A stretch of 64,000 bases of DNA from DASPGQ01 sp035457705 (lineage in GTDB: Bacteria > Acidobacteriota > Vicinamibacteria > Marinacidobacterales > SMYC01): contig DATIBD010000103.1 in NCBI GenBank assembly GCA_035457705.1, positions 186,001-250,000 of the forward strand, written 5' to 3'. The notes beneath the pieces were generated by a model that did not search any database, was not told the origin of the DNA, and saw nothing but the letters and a program-made list of their open reading frames with translations. Shown here in pieces: positions 27,501 through 36,757 of this stretch; the first letter of the stretch is position 1, and every line of letters begins with the position of its first letter. A program made the position numbers and the translations under genes.

Positions 27501-28607
27501 GTGAAGCTTTTGTTGCTGGTGAGCGACCTCTCCGCAGGCGGCATTCAGAGACAGTTCGTCGAGCTATTGAAGGGCCTTCGAGGAAAATCCATCTGCCCCC
27601 GCGTCGTTCTGTTCTCCCGAGAAGTTCACTATGACGACATCGAGCGGCTCGGCGTGAAGACCTACTTTCTCGAACGACGCATCAAGAAGGATCCCACGGT
27701 TTTCCTAAAGCTGTACAAGATATGTAAAGAGTTCCGGCCTGACATCATCCACAGCTGGGATTCCATGAGCTCTATTTACGCGGTCCCGAGCGCGAAGCTG
27801 CTGAAAATCAAGTTCATCAACTTCATGATTCAGGACGCTCCCCAACCCGCCGCCGTCAGCTTCAGTGAATCCATTCGGTCGAAACTGACGTTCCCCTTCT
27901 CAGATATGATCCTGGCGAACTCGCGAGCCGGTCTTCGGTCCTACAACGCGCCACCGGAGAGGTCCCGTTTCGTTCACAACGGATTCGACCTGACCCGGGT
28001 GAACCGCGTCTCCGAAACGAACGGGGTGCGAAGTCGCTTCGCCATCGAAACTCCCCATGTCGTGGGCATGGTCGCTCGATTTCACATCGGCAAGGACTAC
28101 GAAAGCTACATCGCATCCGCGACCCGCATCCTGGAGCGGCGGGACGACGTGACATTTCTCGCAGTGGGCGACGGCAGCACCCTCGCCGAGTGTCGCCAGA
28201 GGGTGAGCTCCACCTTCGGCGATCGCATCAAGTTCCTCGGAAATCAGCGGGACGTCGAGTCGATCGTCAACATCTTCGATGTGGGCGTGTTGCTCACGAA
28301 TCCCAATTTTCACGGGGAGGGCATCTCGAATTCCATCATGGAGTACATGGCTCTGGGAAAACCCGTGGTAGCCACCCGCGGCGGGGGCACGGCCGAAATC
28401 GTCGACGACGGGAAGACCGGTTTCGTCGTGGAGCCAAGAAACGTCGAGGCGATCGCCGAGAGAATCGAGCTTCTTCTGGATGACCCCGAGTTGGCCGATT
28501 CCATGGGCGTTGCCGGCAAGGAGCGACTGTTCAACAATTTTGGCTTGACGAAGATGATGGAGAGTTTCGTCGAGCTCTACGAGGAGATTCTGTGTGCCAG
28601 GAACTGA
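27501..28607 (+). CDS. GT4-family glycosyltransferase
   Basis: A 368-residue GT4 glycosyltransferase. The N-terminus VKLLLLVSDLSAGGIQRQFVELLKGL has the gly-rich acceptor-domain loop. Donor-domain motifs are VGMVARFHIGKDYESYIASA, FLAVGDGSTLAECRQ, KFLGNQRDVESI and HGEGISNSIMEYMALGKPVVATRGGGTAEIVDDGKTGF, with the acidic pair. The GTG at 27501 puts this loop at residue 8 as in relatives and has AGGA upstream. The frame extends upstream to 27339 but would then overlap the beta-helix gene. It diverges from that gene across about 150 bases and starts a plus-strand group with two sulfotransferases and the flippase. Confidence 0.88.
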   Translation: MKLLLLVSDLSAGGIQRQFVELLKGLRGKSICPRVVLFSREVHYDDIERLGVKTYFLERRIKKDPTVFLKLYKICKEFRPDIIHSWDSMSSIYAVPSAKLLKIKFINFMIQDAPQPAAVSFSESIRSKLTFPFSDMILANSRAGLRSYNAPPERSRFVHNGFDLTRVNRVSETNGVRSRFAIETPHVVGMVARFHIGKDYESYIASATRILERRDDVTFLAVGDGSTLAECRQRVSSTFGDRIKFLGNQRDVESIVNIFDVGVLLTNPNFHGEGISNSIMEYMALGKPVVATRGGGTAEIVDDGKTGFVVEPRNVEAIAERIELLLDDPELADSMGVAGKERLFNNFGLTKMMESFVELYEEILCARN

Positions 28608-28610
28608 TTC

Positions 28611-28630
28611 GATGAGATGAGATGAGATGA
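28611..28630. repeat. (GATGA)4 pentanucleotide tandem repeat
   Basis: Four exact copies of GATGA lie just after the stop of the GT4 gene and 97 bases before the next start. It is outside coding sequence, so copy-number change would not shift a frame. Confidence 0.8.
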
Positions 28631-28726
28631 TCGTGTTTCAAGGAGCCAAGGAAGCATCGAGCTGAATCGATTTGCTTTCCGCCCACACCCGGATTGCAGC
28701 AACGACCGTCCAGTTGAGGAGCAACG

Positions 28727-29569
28727 ATGGCTAGACCGTTCCAACTGCTCGCTTTCGTCCATGTCGAAAAGGCCGCAGGCACCTCGTTCATTCACATCCT
28801 GCGACACAACTTCTTCATGCGATACTTGGACGTACGCCCCTTCGACAAGGCGTCGCGCCGTGTTTTCCGGCCCTCGGATCTGCGTCTTTCGCTGCGCGTC
28901 CTGCCAGGTCTCAGCTGCATCGCCGGGCACTCGGTCAAGCCCTTCGCTGGCCTCGAAGAGGTTGTGCCCGACATTCGTTACCTAACCATTCTGCGGAACC
29001 CGGCGAAACGATACGTCTCCCAATATCAATACTGGGTGGAGAGAATGGGCAAGAAATTGACCTTCGAGGAATTTCTGAGGACTCCGTCGGTGGAGAACTT
29101 TCAGACCAAGAAGTTCTCGGAAACGGGAGATATCGACGAGGCGCTCGAGGTCCTTTCCGAACGTTTGTTTCTCGTGGGCTTGGTCGAGGAGTTCGACCGA
29201 TTCCTCGTGCTGTTGCGCAAGAAGTTGCTTCCGCTGAACTTCGACCCCCGCTACCGACGGAAGAATCTTTCAGTGGACAAGGAGATTCCCGGCCATTTCT
29301 TGGAGCGATTCCAGGACGACATCGAAGAAAGGAACGTCCTGGATAACCGACTCTACGACTTTGCCCTCCGCGAGCTCTTCCCCCGGTACGTGGACGAGTA
29401 CGGAGACCGGTTCGAGCTAGACGTGTCCGAGTTCCGGCGCACGAACTCGCTCGCCTCGCCACCGATGGGCAAGAGGTATGCGGACTATGCTTTTCGGAAG
29501 CTGTACCTCCAGCCGGTCACCGGGGTGATCCGGAGATCGCACGGAATGCCAGCGAGGGGTTCTTATTAG
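28727..29569 (+). CDS. Sulfotransferase (Sulfotransfer_2-like), second paralogue
   Basis: A 280-residue PAPS-dependent sulfotransferase, paralogue of the one at 17500-18375. The 5'-phosphosulfate loop is VHVEKAAGTSFIHILR (about 11-26). The canonical K-TGG is replaced by K-AAG, but Lys and the following Thr-Ser are kept. The 3'-phosphate loop is ILRNPAKRYVSQY. Both paralogues continue with a fee-x-F-L segment and a shared end (Y-x-P-x-TGV-x-R-x-x-x-GMPARG). The likely role is sulfation of a sugar hydroxyl of the exopolysaccharide, at a different position or residue from its paralogue. The ATG has GAGGAG nine bases upstream. It sits between a GT4 gene and a third sulfotransferase. Confidence 0.85.
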   Translation: MARPFQLLAFVHVEKAAGTSFIHILRHNFFMRYLDVRPFDKASRRVFRPSDLRLSLRVLPGLSCIAGHSVKPFAGLEEVVPDIRYLTILRNPAKRYVSQYQYWVERMGKKLTFEEFLRTPSVENFQTKKFSETGDIDEALEVLSERLFLVGLVEEFDRFLVLLRKKLLPLNFDPRYRRKNLSVDKEIPGHFLERFQDDIEERNVLDNRLYDFALRELFPRYVDEYGDRFELDVSEFRRTNSLASPPMGKRYADYAFRKLYLQPVTGVIRRSHGMPARGSY

Positions 29570-29661
29570 CGCGATACAGAACACTGGTGTATCCTAGTCT
29601 CTAGTCCCCCACTCAGCCAACCACGGTTCCTATCTATCGCCTTGGATCGAGCTCGACAACC

Positions 29662-30663
29662 ATGGTAGAGCACAGTCACGAAGCACCCATAGACCGGCCG
29701 GTGTTCGTAATGGGCACGGGGCGGTGCGGTCTTACGCCGCTCATGCACCTCATTGCCTATCATCCGGACTTCGCCTGGCCGTCGAATTACCACAAGAGGT
29801 TTCCCGGGCGATACGCTTTCGCCCTGCTATCGCGCCTGGCAGACCTGCCGGTATTGCGAGGGCGGCTCAAGTTCGCGTCCTACTTCCCGAAGCACGACGA
29901 GAGCTATCCCATGTGGGATCATCTCTTCTACGGCTTCGCCAAGCCGATTCGTGACCTCGTAGCCGAGGATGTCTCGCCGCTTACCCTTCGGCGCTTCGAG
30001 CGGGCGGTAACGGAGATCGCGAAATGGCAGGGCAAGAGGCGCTTCGTGGCCGAGTACTCGGGCTGGTCTCGAATCGACTTTTTCAAGGCCATTTTTCCCG
30101 GTGCCAAATTCATCCATATCGTGAGAGACGGCAGAGCCGTCGCCAACTCGCTGACCCACGTCGCCTGGTGGCAAGGCTGGGAAGGCGTCTACAAATGGCG
30201 ATGGGGGATACCCGAGCCCGATCTCCTCGAGAAGCTGAGGCAATACGATCATTCTTTCGTCGCCCTGGCGGGAATCCACTGGACGCTTCTCATACGGAAC
30301 ATCGTCGCGAAATCACGCACGCTGCCGGCGAAAGACTTCCATCTCGTGCGGTACGAAGACTTGGTTGCAAACCCCCGAGAGACGGCGCGGGCTTGCATTC
30401 GGTTCGCTGGCCTCGACGACGACTCCCCTCGCTTCCTCGAGCATCTAGATTCCGTCGAGATCGTAAACGCCAACGAGTCCCAACTTCGTATTCCCAGCTG
30501 GAAGAGCAATCTGACTCCCGCTCAGATCGACATGCTCAACGATATCTGCGGTGAATCACTGGAATCATTCGGGTACCTGGTCGGCTCGGATCATCCGGCG
30601 ACCGAGATCGCCGAGGTCGGCTCTCGCTTCGTCCACCGTAGCAAAGCGAGAGCGCTCAAATGA
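29662..30663 (+). CDS. Sulfotransferase (Sulfotransfer_1/3-like)
   Basis: A 333-residue sulfotransferase of a different branch from the two paralogues. The 5'-phosphosulfate loop is FVMGTGRCGLTPLMHLI (about 15-31), the GTGRCG-x-T form. The 3'-phosphate motif is FIHIVRDGRAVANSL (about 149-163). The C-terminal part VRYEDLVANPRETARACIRFAGL is typical of the superfamily. It should use PAPS to sulfate a carbohydrate or lipid acceptor. It is followed directly by the flippase gene, whose most plausible start lies only 17 bases after this stop, so the two are probably co-transcribed. The acceptor is unknown. Confidence 0.85.
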   Translation: MVEHSHEAPIDRPVFVMGTGRCGLTPLMHLIAYHPDFAWPSNYHKRFPGRYAFALLSRLADLPVLRGRLKFASYFPKHDESYPMWDHLFYGFAKPIRDLVAEDVSPLTLRRFERAVTEIAKWQGKRRFVAEYSGWSRIDFFKAIFPGAKFIHIVRDGRAVANSLTHVAWWQGWEGVYKWRWGIPEPDLLEKLRQYDHSFVALAGIHWTLLIRNIVAKSRTLPAKDFHLVRYEDLVANPRETARACIRFAGLDDDSPRFLEHLDSVEIVNANESQLRIPSWKSNLTPAQIDMLNDICGESLESFGYLVGSDHPATEIAEVGSRFVHRSKARALK

Positions 30664-30679
30664 AAGCCTGGCGTCGTCT

Positions 30680-32221
30680 TTGAGCACCATTTCGACCCTT
30701 CCGAGATCCGAGACAAGGCGTTCCCCGAGAGCCAACGAGCACCTACTCGTAGCCGCCAAGGGCAGCGGCATCACTTTCGCGGGAAAAATGTTGATGTCCC
30801 TGCTCAGCTTTGGCTTCAGTATCCTCGCGGCACGCTTTCTCGGTGTCGAATCCTACGGGGTATACAAGCTCGCCATCACCGTTTGCACACTACTGGTAGC
30901 CATATGCTTTCTCGGACTCGACGGTGGCGTGGTCCGCTACATACCGATCGGTCTCAAGGAAAGAGACGACGCCAAGGTTTGGGGAGTAATACAACTCGGA
31001 ACGGCGGTGCCCGGATTGGTGGGTCTGCTGGTGGCGGCGGTGTTTTTTTTCGGCGCCGAGTTCCTCGCCAATCGCATCTTCGAAGACCCGTCGCTCGCGC
31101 CGGTCCTGCAAATCATGGTCCTGGCGATTCCGATCCGAGTCGTGACCACCGCGCTCGGTGCCATCTGTGCCGGCTTCAAGCAGGTGCAATGCGGAACCTA
31201 TGCCGACGACATTGGATTCAATTTGATAAAGCTCCTCCTGGCCGTCGCCCTTCTGGTTCTGGGTTTCGGTATCATTGGATTGGCGATCGGTTACGTGTTG
31301 GCCGCTATCGGGTCCGTGTCGATTGCTTTTGCGTTCGCGAACAGGCTGTTTCCGTCCTCGCGCCGACGGGATGCAAAACGGGAATTGCGGACTCTTTTTG
31401 CGTTCTCGGTGCCCCTCTATTTCCAACGGCTCTTGAATCGCTTCGGGAGACACGTGGAGACCATTTTCCTGGGATATTTCGGGGTGATGCGGGACGTCGG
31501 CATCTATGGCGCCATCCTGCCCTTGAGCGCGGTTGGCAACATGGCGTTCGATTCGATCCGTACGATCTCGGCGCCAATCATTTCCGAGCTCCACAATGCG
31601 GGATTGTTGGACGAGCTCGAACGCTTCTATCAGGCGACCTCCAAGTGGGCTTTGACGATCAACCTCCCGATTTTCGCGACCATCGTCCTGTTCGCCGAGA
31701 CTCTCTTGTCGATCTTCGGCTCCGAGTTCACCGCCGGCGAGACCGGGTTGATCATCCTCGCCGCCGGGGCGATGTTCAACGTCAGCACCGGCGTTTGCGG
31801 AACCGTCATCAACATGACGGGCTACTCACGATTGGGGCTTCTGAACTCAATCATCTATCTGGTCACTACAGTCGGGTTCGCGGTCGTACTGATACCGAGA
31901 TTCCATTTGGTAGGTGCGGCGGTCGCGGGAACCATCACCATCGTCATCAACAACACGTTGCGACTGTTCCAAGTGTTCTTTCTCTTCGACGGGCTCTTGC
32001 CCTTCGGCAAACCCACCCTGAAACCGATCGTCGCTATCCTCGTCGCGGGCAGTCTGACGGCCTACCTTCAGCATAACTGGTGGGTCGACCAACCGATCGC
32101 GCAGCTCCTGGTGATGGGTCCAATCCTGTGCCTCGCCTACGGACTCCTCCTCGCTGTCATGAGACTGTCCCAGGACGACCGCGTTATCCTGAAGAAGATC
32201 GCCACCCGTTTGGGGTTCTAG
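30680..32221 (+). CDS. Wzx-type oligosaccharide flippase
   Basis: Polytopic membrane protein of about 513 residues with 14 predicted helices, from the MOP/Wzx superfamily that flips lipid-linked repeat units across the inner membrane. The family start pattern is LLVAAKGSGITFAGKMLMSLLSFGFSILAARFLGVESYGVYKLA, then FLGLDGGVVRYIP. The middle segment FSVPLYFQRLLNRFGRHVETIFLGYFG and ATSKWALTINLPIF are also typical. The TTG at 30680 is the best placed start after the sulfotransferase stop, though its ribosome binding site is weak. The frame runs upstream to 30551 inside that gene, and the first ATG (30787) would cut the conserved N-terminus. It is the last gene of the exopolysaccharide locus. Confidence 0.85.
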   Translation: MSTISTLPRSETRRSPRANEHLLVAAKGSGITFAGKMLMSLLSFGFSILAARFLGVESYGVYKLAITVCTLLVAICFLGLDGGVVRYIPIGLKERDDAKVWGVIQLGTAVPGLVGLLVAAVFFFGAEFLANRIFEDPSLAPVLQIMVLAIPIRVVTTALGAICAGFKQVQCGTYADDIGFNLIKLLLAVALLVLGFGIIGLAIGYVLAAIGSVSIAFAFANRLFPSSRRRDAKRELRTLFAFSVPLYFQRLLNRFGRHVETIFLGYFGVMRDVGIYGAILPLSAVGNMAFDSIRTISAPIISELHNAGLLDELERFYQATSKWALTINLPIFATIVLFAETLLSIFGSEFTAGETGLIILAAGAMFNVSTGVCGTVINMTGYSRLGLLNSIIYLVTTVGFAVVLIPRFHLVGAAVAGTITIVINNTLRLFQVFFLFDGLLPFGKPTLKPIVAILVAGSLTAYLQHNWWVDQPIAQLLVMGPILCLAYGLLLAVMRLSQDDRVILKKIATRLGF

Positions 32222-32639
32222 GTTGAATCCGAGAGTTTTCGGCGGTGCCCTTCTCCCCCCTGGAGAGGAGAAGGGCCTGCCGAGGGGCCGAGTGATCAGG
32301 CGTGGTCCCGGCGCAAATCTTAAATCCAAACCTCCCGGGGCGAAGGAGCTTCGGGTCGGCGCGCGTAGACGGATTGACGTCCCCAAACGCGAGACGAACC
32401 AACGGTAGTGCAACGATCATGCCATGCCAGCAGAATGCTGCTATCTGTTGCAAACAATCAGACTACGCCCCAGGTGGACCGCAAAACCCCACCCTCAGTG
32501 TGTAAGCGATCCCGACGCGTGCCAATCGTCCTATGCGTCCTGTCCTAATGGAAGCCATTCACGCTCAAGGGTTTCTGAATTCGCGTCCGTTCGTCAGCGA
32601 TTCCGACGCCGATGTGCTAAAGTTCGGAGATCGACGGAT
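32222..32639. other. Intergenic region with a 10-bp stem-loop
   Basis: These 418 bases lie between the flippase and uppS. They contain a perfect inverted repeat GCCCTTCTCC (32247-32256) / GGAGAAGGGC (32267-32276) just after the flippase stop, without a T-run. It may mark the end of the polysaccharide locus. The rest shows no gene with coding character. The uppS promoter should be in the second half. Confidence 0.5.
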
Positions 32640-33428
32640 ATGAGCCGGCAGGACATTCTCGAAGTCATCGCCGAGGGCTCAATCGAACGCGAGCTATTCG
32701 AGCGAATCGACCTCGACCGGCTTCCGCGGCACATCGCCGTCATCATGGACGGTAACGGGCGCTGGGCGCACCGGCGCAAGCTTCCCCGGGTAGAGGGCCA
32801 TCTGGCCGGCATCGCGTCGGTACGCGAGGCCGTCGAAACCTGCGCGCGACTGGACGTGTCGGTTCTCACTCTCTATGCATTCTCCGTTGAGAACTGGAAG
32901 AGGCCGAAGAGCGAGGTCGAGGTCCTGATGAAGCTCCTCAAGCAGTACCTGCATCTTGAGCTTCCTACATTGATGGCGAATAACGTCCGGTTTCAGGTGC
33001 TCGGCCGATTGCAGAAACTCCCCTCCGACGTCGTGGAGGAGCTTCACAACGGAATGGAAATGACTCGGAGCAATCGCGGGCTTCTCTTCAATGTGGCTCT
33101 CAACTACGGCGGCCGCGCAGAGATCGTCGATGCCTGCCAGGCGATCGTCGACGAGGCCGTCGAGCGCGGCGAGGCGCCCCGGATCGACGAAACGCTCCTC
33201 GCGGAGAAGCTCTACACGGCCGGAATCGCCGATCCGGACCTTCTTATCCGAACGAGCGGTGAGATGCGCGTCTCGAATTTTCTTCTCTGGCAAATCGCTT
33301 ATGCCGAGATATGGGTGACGGAAACGCTCTGGCCGGATTTCCGGAAGCGCGACCTCTTCGAAGCCATCATCGCCTTCCAGAAACGAGAGCGGCGCTACGG
33401 GGGGATCGAGGCCCGCAGCACGGCCTGA
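32640..33428 (+). CDS. uppS: Undecaprenyl diphosphate synthase
   Basis: Cis-prenyltransferase, 262 residues, that condenses farnesyl-PP with isopentenyl-PP to make undecaprenyl-PP, the lipid carrier for peptidoglycan and exopolysaccharide units. Signature motifs are HIAVIMDGNGRWAHRR (catalytic Asp), HLAGIASVREAVETCARL, LTLYAFSVENWKRP, ALNYGGRAEIVDA and PDLLIRTSGEMRVSNFLLWQIAYAEIWVTETLWPDF. The ATG at 32640 was chosen over upstream in-frame codons because it gives the normal N-terminus and has GGAG about ten bases before it. It begins a conserved uppS-cdsA-dxr-rseP run. Confidence 0.95.
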   Translation: MSRQDILEVIAEGSIERELFERIDLDRLPRHIAVIMDGNGRWAHRRKLPRVEGHLAGIASVREAVETCARLDVSVLTLYAFSVENWKRPKSEVEVLMKLLKQYLHLELPTLMANNVRFQVLGRLQKLPSDVVEELHNGMEMTRSNRGLLFNVALNYGGRAEIVDACQAIVDEAVERGEAPRIDETLLAEKLYTAGIADPDLLIRTSGEMRVSNFLLWQIAYAEIWVTETLWPDFRKRDLFEAIIAFQKRERRYGGIEARSTA

Positions 33429-33450
33429 TTCGCCACGACCCATTCGAGTG

Positions 33451-34245
33451 ATGACTCGAATTCTGACCGCTGCCATCGGTGTTCCTGTGCTGCTTTTCAT
33501 CATCCTGGGAGGGTCCTCCACGTTGTTTGTGGCGCTGGTTCTCGGCGTGGCGCTCGCGGCCTATCGGGAGCTCGCGCGGCTGATGGCGGACGTGGGTGGT
33601 CCGCCACTCGCGGTCGGCTACCTCGTGGTCGCGGTGATGACCCTGGCATTTCACCCCCGTTTCCCTCTTTTCCAGGACCTCCTGCCCGTGGCCGCCATCG
33701 TGATTGGTGTCGCCGCTGTCCTCGCTCTCGGACCGGTCCGAGACACCGCCGTCAGCGTCGCTGCCACGGCCTTCGGCGCGTTCTATCTGGGCGCGCCTCT
33801 TGGAAGCGTCATTTGGCTGCGGACCGCTCCCGAGGAGCACCAGGCGCGGCTGTGGGTCATTTTCCTCCTGGCGGTGATCATGATGGGGGATGCCTGCGCC
33901 TTCTACGTGGGCCGGGCGCTGGGAAGGCATCGCCTCGCTCCCGAGCTCAGTCCCAAGAAGACGATAGAGGGTTTAGCGGGTGGTCTTCTGGGCTCCGTCG
34001 TGACCGCGCTCGTGCTACAAGCGTCCTATGTGACGTGGCTCTCGCCCGCGCGCGCCCTGGCACTCGGATTCGCTCTGGCGCTTTCGGGAGTGCTCGGCGA
34101 TCTCTTCGAATCGCTGCTGAAACGCTCGGCGGGTGTGAAAGACACGTCCCACCTGTTGCCCGGCCACGGCGGCCTTCTCGACCGCATCGACAGCCTTCTC
34201 TTCGCGGCGCCGGTGCTCTTCGTTTACGTGAAGTGGTCCTCGTGA
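33451..34245 (+). CDS. cdsA: Phosphatidate cytidylyltransferase
   Basis: Inner-membrane enzyme of 264 residues that makes CDP-diacylglycerol from CTP and phosphatidate. About eight hydrophobic segments are present. Diagnostic parts are MGDACAFYVGRALGRH, LSPKKTIEG and the C-terminal signature S-x-LKRSAGVKDTSHLLPGHGGLLDRIDS. An in-frame GTG lies one codon upstream, and the choice of ATG is not critical. It sits 22 bases after uppS and 23 before dxr in the usual envelope/isoprenoid order. Confidence 0.94.
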   Translation: MTRILTAAIGVPVLLFIILGGSSTLFVALVLGVALAAYRELARLMADVGGPPLAVGYLVVAVMTLAFHPRFPLFQDLLPVAAIVIGVAAVLALGPVRDTAVSVAATAFGAFYLGAPLGSVIWLRTAPEEHQARLWVIFLLAVIMMGDACAFYVGRALGRHRLAPELSPKKTIEGLAGGLLGSVVTALVLQASYVTWLSPARALALGFALALSGVLGDLFESLLKRSAGVKDTSHLLPGHGGLLDRIDSLLFAAPVLFVYVKWSS

Positions 34246-34268
34246 TCGCTTAGAATGCTCCCACTGTC

Positions 34269-35435
34269 GTGAAGGGCGTCGCCATTCTCGGATCAACGGG
34301 ATCGATCGGGAGGAGTACCCTTCGAGTGATCGAGCGGTTCCCTCGGCGGTTTCGAGTCGTGGGATTGGCGGCCGGAAGGAATATCGAGACCCTCCGGGAA
34401 CAAATCGCCGCCCACCGCCCTCGACTCGTCAGCGTGGTCGAGGAGGTGGATGCCCGAAAGCTTCGGACCGAGCTCGATGGCGTGCACGTCAAGAGCGGGG
34501 TCGATGGTCTGGTCGAGGTCGCAACCCACCCCGACGTGGAGCTCGTTGTCTCTGCCACCGTGGGCGCCGTCGGACTCGTTCCCACGCTCGAGGCCATCGA
34601 GGCGGGGAAGGCCGTGGCGCTGGCGAACAAAGAGACGCTGGTGATGGCCGGCCGGCTCATGATGGAAGCGGTCCGCCGCTCCGGTGCCTCACTGCTGCCG
34701 GTGGACAGCGAGCACAATGCGATCCACCAGTGTCTCGCGGGCCGTTCCGAGAGGTTACGCCGAATCTGGCTCACGGCCTCCGGGGGCCCTTTCCGCAAGC
34801 TCAGCCTCGCGGAGATGCGCGAGGTCACTCCCGAGCAGGCGTTGAAGCATCCCACCTGGCAGATGGGGCAGAAGATTACGATCGATTCCGCGACGCTGAT
34901 GAACAAGGGTCTCGAAGTCATCGAGGCCCGTTGGCTTTTTGGCCTGCCGCCCGATCGCATTCGAATCGTCGTGCATCCGCAATCGACGGTACATTCGATG
35001 GTGGAGTTCGAGGACGGCTCGCTGATCGCCCAACTCGGCGTCACCGACATGAGGCTGCCCATCCAGTATGCGCTCACGTATCCCGAAAGATTGGATAGCG
35101 GCCTGAGTCCTCTCGACCTGGAAACGCCGATGAAACTGGATTTCGAGCCTCCCGACTTCGAGCGTTTCCCCTGTCTCGCCCTCGCCTACCGCGCCCTCGA
35201 GCTCGGTGACACCGCGCCGGCCGTCCTGAACGCCGCGAACGAGGTGGCCGTCGCCGCGTTCCTCGAGCGCCGCATCGGCTTTTTGGCCATTGCCGAGGTT
35301 CTCGCCGAAACGCTGGCTCGCCACAATCCGAGGCCTGCCGAAGAGCTCTCGGTCGTGCTCGACGTGGACCGCTGGGCACGAGACGAGGCACGAAGCCTCC
35401 TCAGAGGCGCCAAGCGCGCTAAAATAGTTTACTGA
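34269..35435 (+). CDS. dxr: 1-deoxy-D-xylulose 5-phosphate reductoisomerase
   Basis: MEP-pathway enzyme of 388 residues that converts DXP to MEP with NADPH. Visible motifs are VAILGSTGSIGRSTLRVI (NADPH loop), ALANKETLVMAG, LLPVDSEHNAIHQCL (metal-binding Asp/Glu), LTASGGPFR, TWQMGQKITIDSATLMNKGLEVIEARWLF, HPQSTVHSMVEF and LNAANEVAVAAFL. The start is GTG. Its stop overlaps the ATG of rseP (TGATG), so they are translationally coupled. It feeds isoprenoid precursors to the uppS product upstream. Confidence 0.95.
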   Translation: MKGVAILGSTGSIGRSTLRVIERFPRRFRVVGLAAGRNIETLREQIAAHRPRLVSVVEEVDARKLRTELDGVHVKSGVDGLVEVATHPDVELVVSATVGAVGLVPTLEAIEAGKAVALANKETLVMAGRLMMEAVRRSGASLLPVDSEHNAIHQCLAGRSERLRRIWLTASGGPFRKLSLAEMREVTPEQALKHPTWQMGQKITIDSATLMNKGLEVIEARWLFGLPPDRIRIVVHPQSTVHSMVEFEDGSLIAQLGVTDMRLPIQYALTYPERLDSGLSPLDLETPMKLDFEPPDFERFPCLALAYRALELGDTAPAVLNAANEVAVAAFLERRIGFLAIAEVLAETLARHNPRPAEELSVVLDVDRWARDEARSLLRGAKRAKIVY

Positions 35436-36751
35436 TGACGACTTTGCTCGCCTTCGCCTTCGTTTTCGGACTGGTCGTTCTCTTTCACGAAGCCGGCCAC
35501 TTCTTTACGGCGAAGATCATCGGGGTTCGCGTCAAGGTCTTCTCCTTCGGCTTTCCGCCCAAGCTCATTGGGCGGAAGTGGGGCGACACCGAGTATCAGT
35601 TGTGCCTCCTGCCCATCGGTGGCTATGTCAAAATGGCGGGGGACAATCCCCTCGACGCGACCGGCGATCCCCGGGAGTTCATGAGTCGCACCAAATGGGA
35701 GCGTCTCGCGATCTACTTCGCCGGTCCGCTGATGAACCTCGTTCTCACCATTGGCATTCTCACCGTGCTGTTCATGGTCGGCATGGAAAAGCCTGCCGGG
35801 CTCGACGACCCGGCCATGGTCCGCTTCGTCGCCGAGGACTCGCCCGCGAGCCGATCCGGCGTGCGACCGGGGGATCAGATCGTCGCGATTGATGGCTCTT
35901 CGATCGAAACCTGGAGCGACGCGATCGATGCCTTCATCGTACACGCGAACGACACCCTGACGCTGACGCTTCTTCGAGACGGAGAGCGCATCGAGAAGGA
36001 TGTACTCGTCGAGACGAGAACGGAGGACCAGATCCCCTACACGGGTTTGTTGCCTCCGGTGCAGCCCAAGGTGACGAGCTTATCCGACGACTTTCCCGCC
36101 AAGGCTGCGGGAATGCAGGAAGGCGACATCATCACCCGAGTGGACGACAAGCCGATCTTTCACTTCGAAGAGCTCATCGACGCGATCGAGTCCAAAGGGG
36201 GCGAAAGAGTCTCGATTTCGGTTCTTCGTGGGAACGAGACGATAAACTTCGAGCTCACGCCCAAACGCGCGAACGACCGTTGGCTCATAGGAATCCAGTT
36301 CGACTCGGCCCCCATGGTGATCCATCAGATTCGAAACCCGGTTCTGGCGCTCGGCGCCGCGGTGAACGAAAGCGGGCGACTGATTCGACTGCTCTATGTC
36401 GTCCTGGGAAGACTGGTCACGGGACAAGCGTCGGTTCGACAGATGTCCGGTCCCATCGGTATCGCTGAGGCATCCGGCGAGACGGCGCGGAGGGGAGCGA
36501 AAGCCTTGTTCTCCTTCGTCGCCTTCCTGAGCATCAATCTAGGGATTTTGAATCTACTGCCCATCCCCCTGCTCGACGGGGGGCACATGGCCATCATCGC
36601 GCTCGAGGGCCTTGCCGGTCGTGATTTCAGCCTCCAGGTCAAGGAAAGAATCTTGCAAGTCGGCCTGGTGATGTTGCTGCTTCTCATGGCGACTGTCATC
36701 TATGTCGACCTCTCGAGAATCGACGCCATCGGCAAGTACCTCCCCTGGTAG
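35435..36751 (+). CDS. rseP: RseP-type site-2 zinc metalloprotease
   Basis: Intramembrane protease of 438 residues that cleaves anti-sigma factors and signal-peptide remnants. The catalytic HEAGHF is at about 19-24 in the first helix, and the third zinc ligand is in LLPIPLLDGGHM near 385. Two PDZ domains lie between (about 120-195: SPASRSGVRPGDQIVAIDG; about 205-285: FPAKAAGMQEGDIITRVDD). A GPIGIAEASG segment precedes the last helices. The start overlaps the dxr stop. Length and order agree with the usual family. Confidence 0.94.
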   Translation: MTTLLAFAFVFGLVVLFHEAGHFFTAKIIGVRVKVFSFGFPPKLIGRKWGDTEYQLCLLPIGGYVKMAGDNPLDATGDPREFMSRTKWERLAIYFAGPLMNLVLTIGILTVLFMVGMEKPAGLDDPAMVRFVAEDSPASRSGVRPGDQIVAIDGSSIETWSDAIDAFIVHANDTLTLTLLRDGERIEKDVLVETRTEDQIPYTGLLPPVQPKVTSLSDDFPAKAAGMQEGDIITRVDDKPIFHFEELIDAIESKGGERVSISVLRGNETINFELTPKRANDRWLIGIQFDSAPMVIHQIRNPVLALGAAVNESGRLIRLLYVVLGRLVTGQASVRQMSGPIGIAEASGETARRGAKALFSFVAFLSINLGILNLLPIPLLDGGHMAIIALEGLAGRDFSLQVKERILQVGLVMLLLLMATVIYVDLSRIDAIGKYLPW

Positions 36752-36757
36752 CCCCTC

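Noticed and set aside
30551..30679. N-terminal extension of the flippase
   Set aside because: The 43 extra codons overlap the sulfotransferase coding region and show no membrane-protein character.
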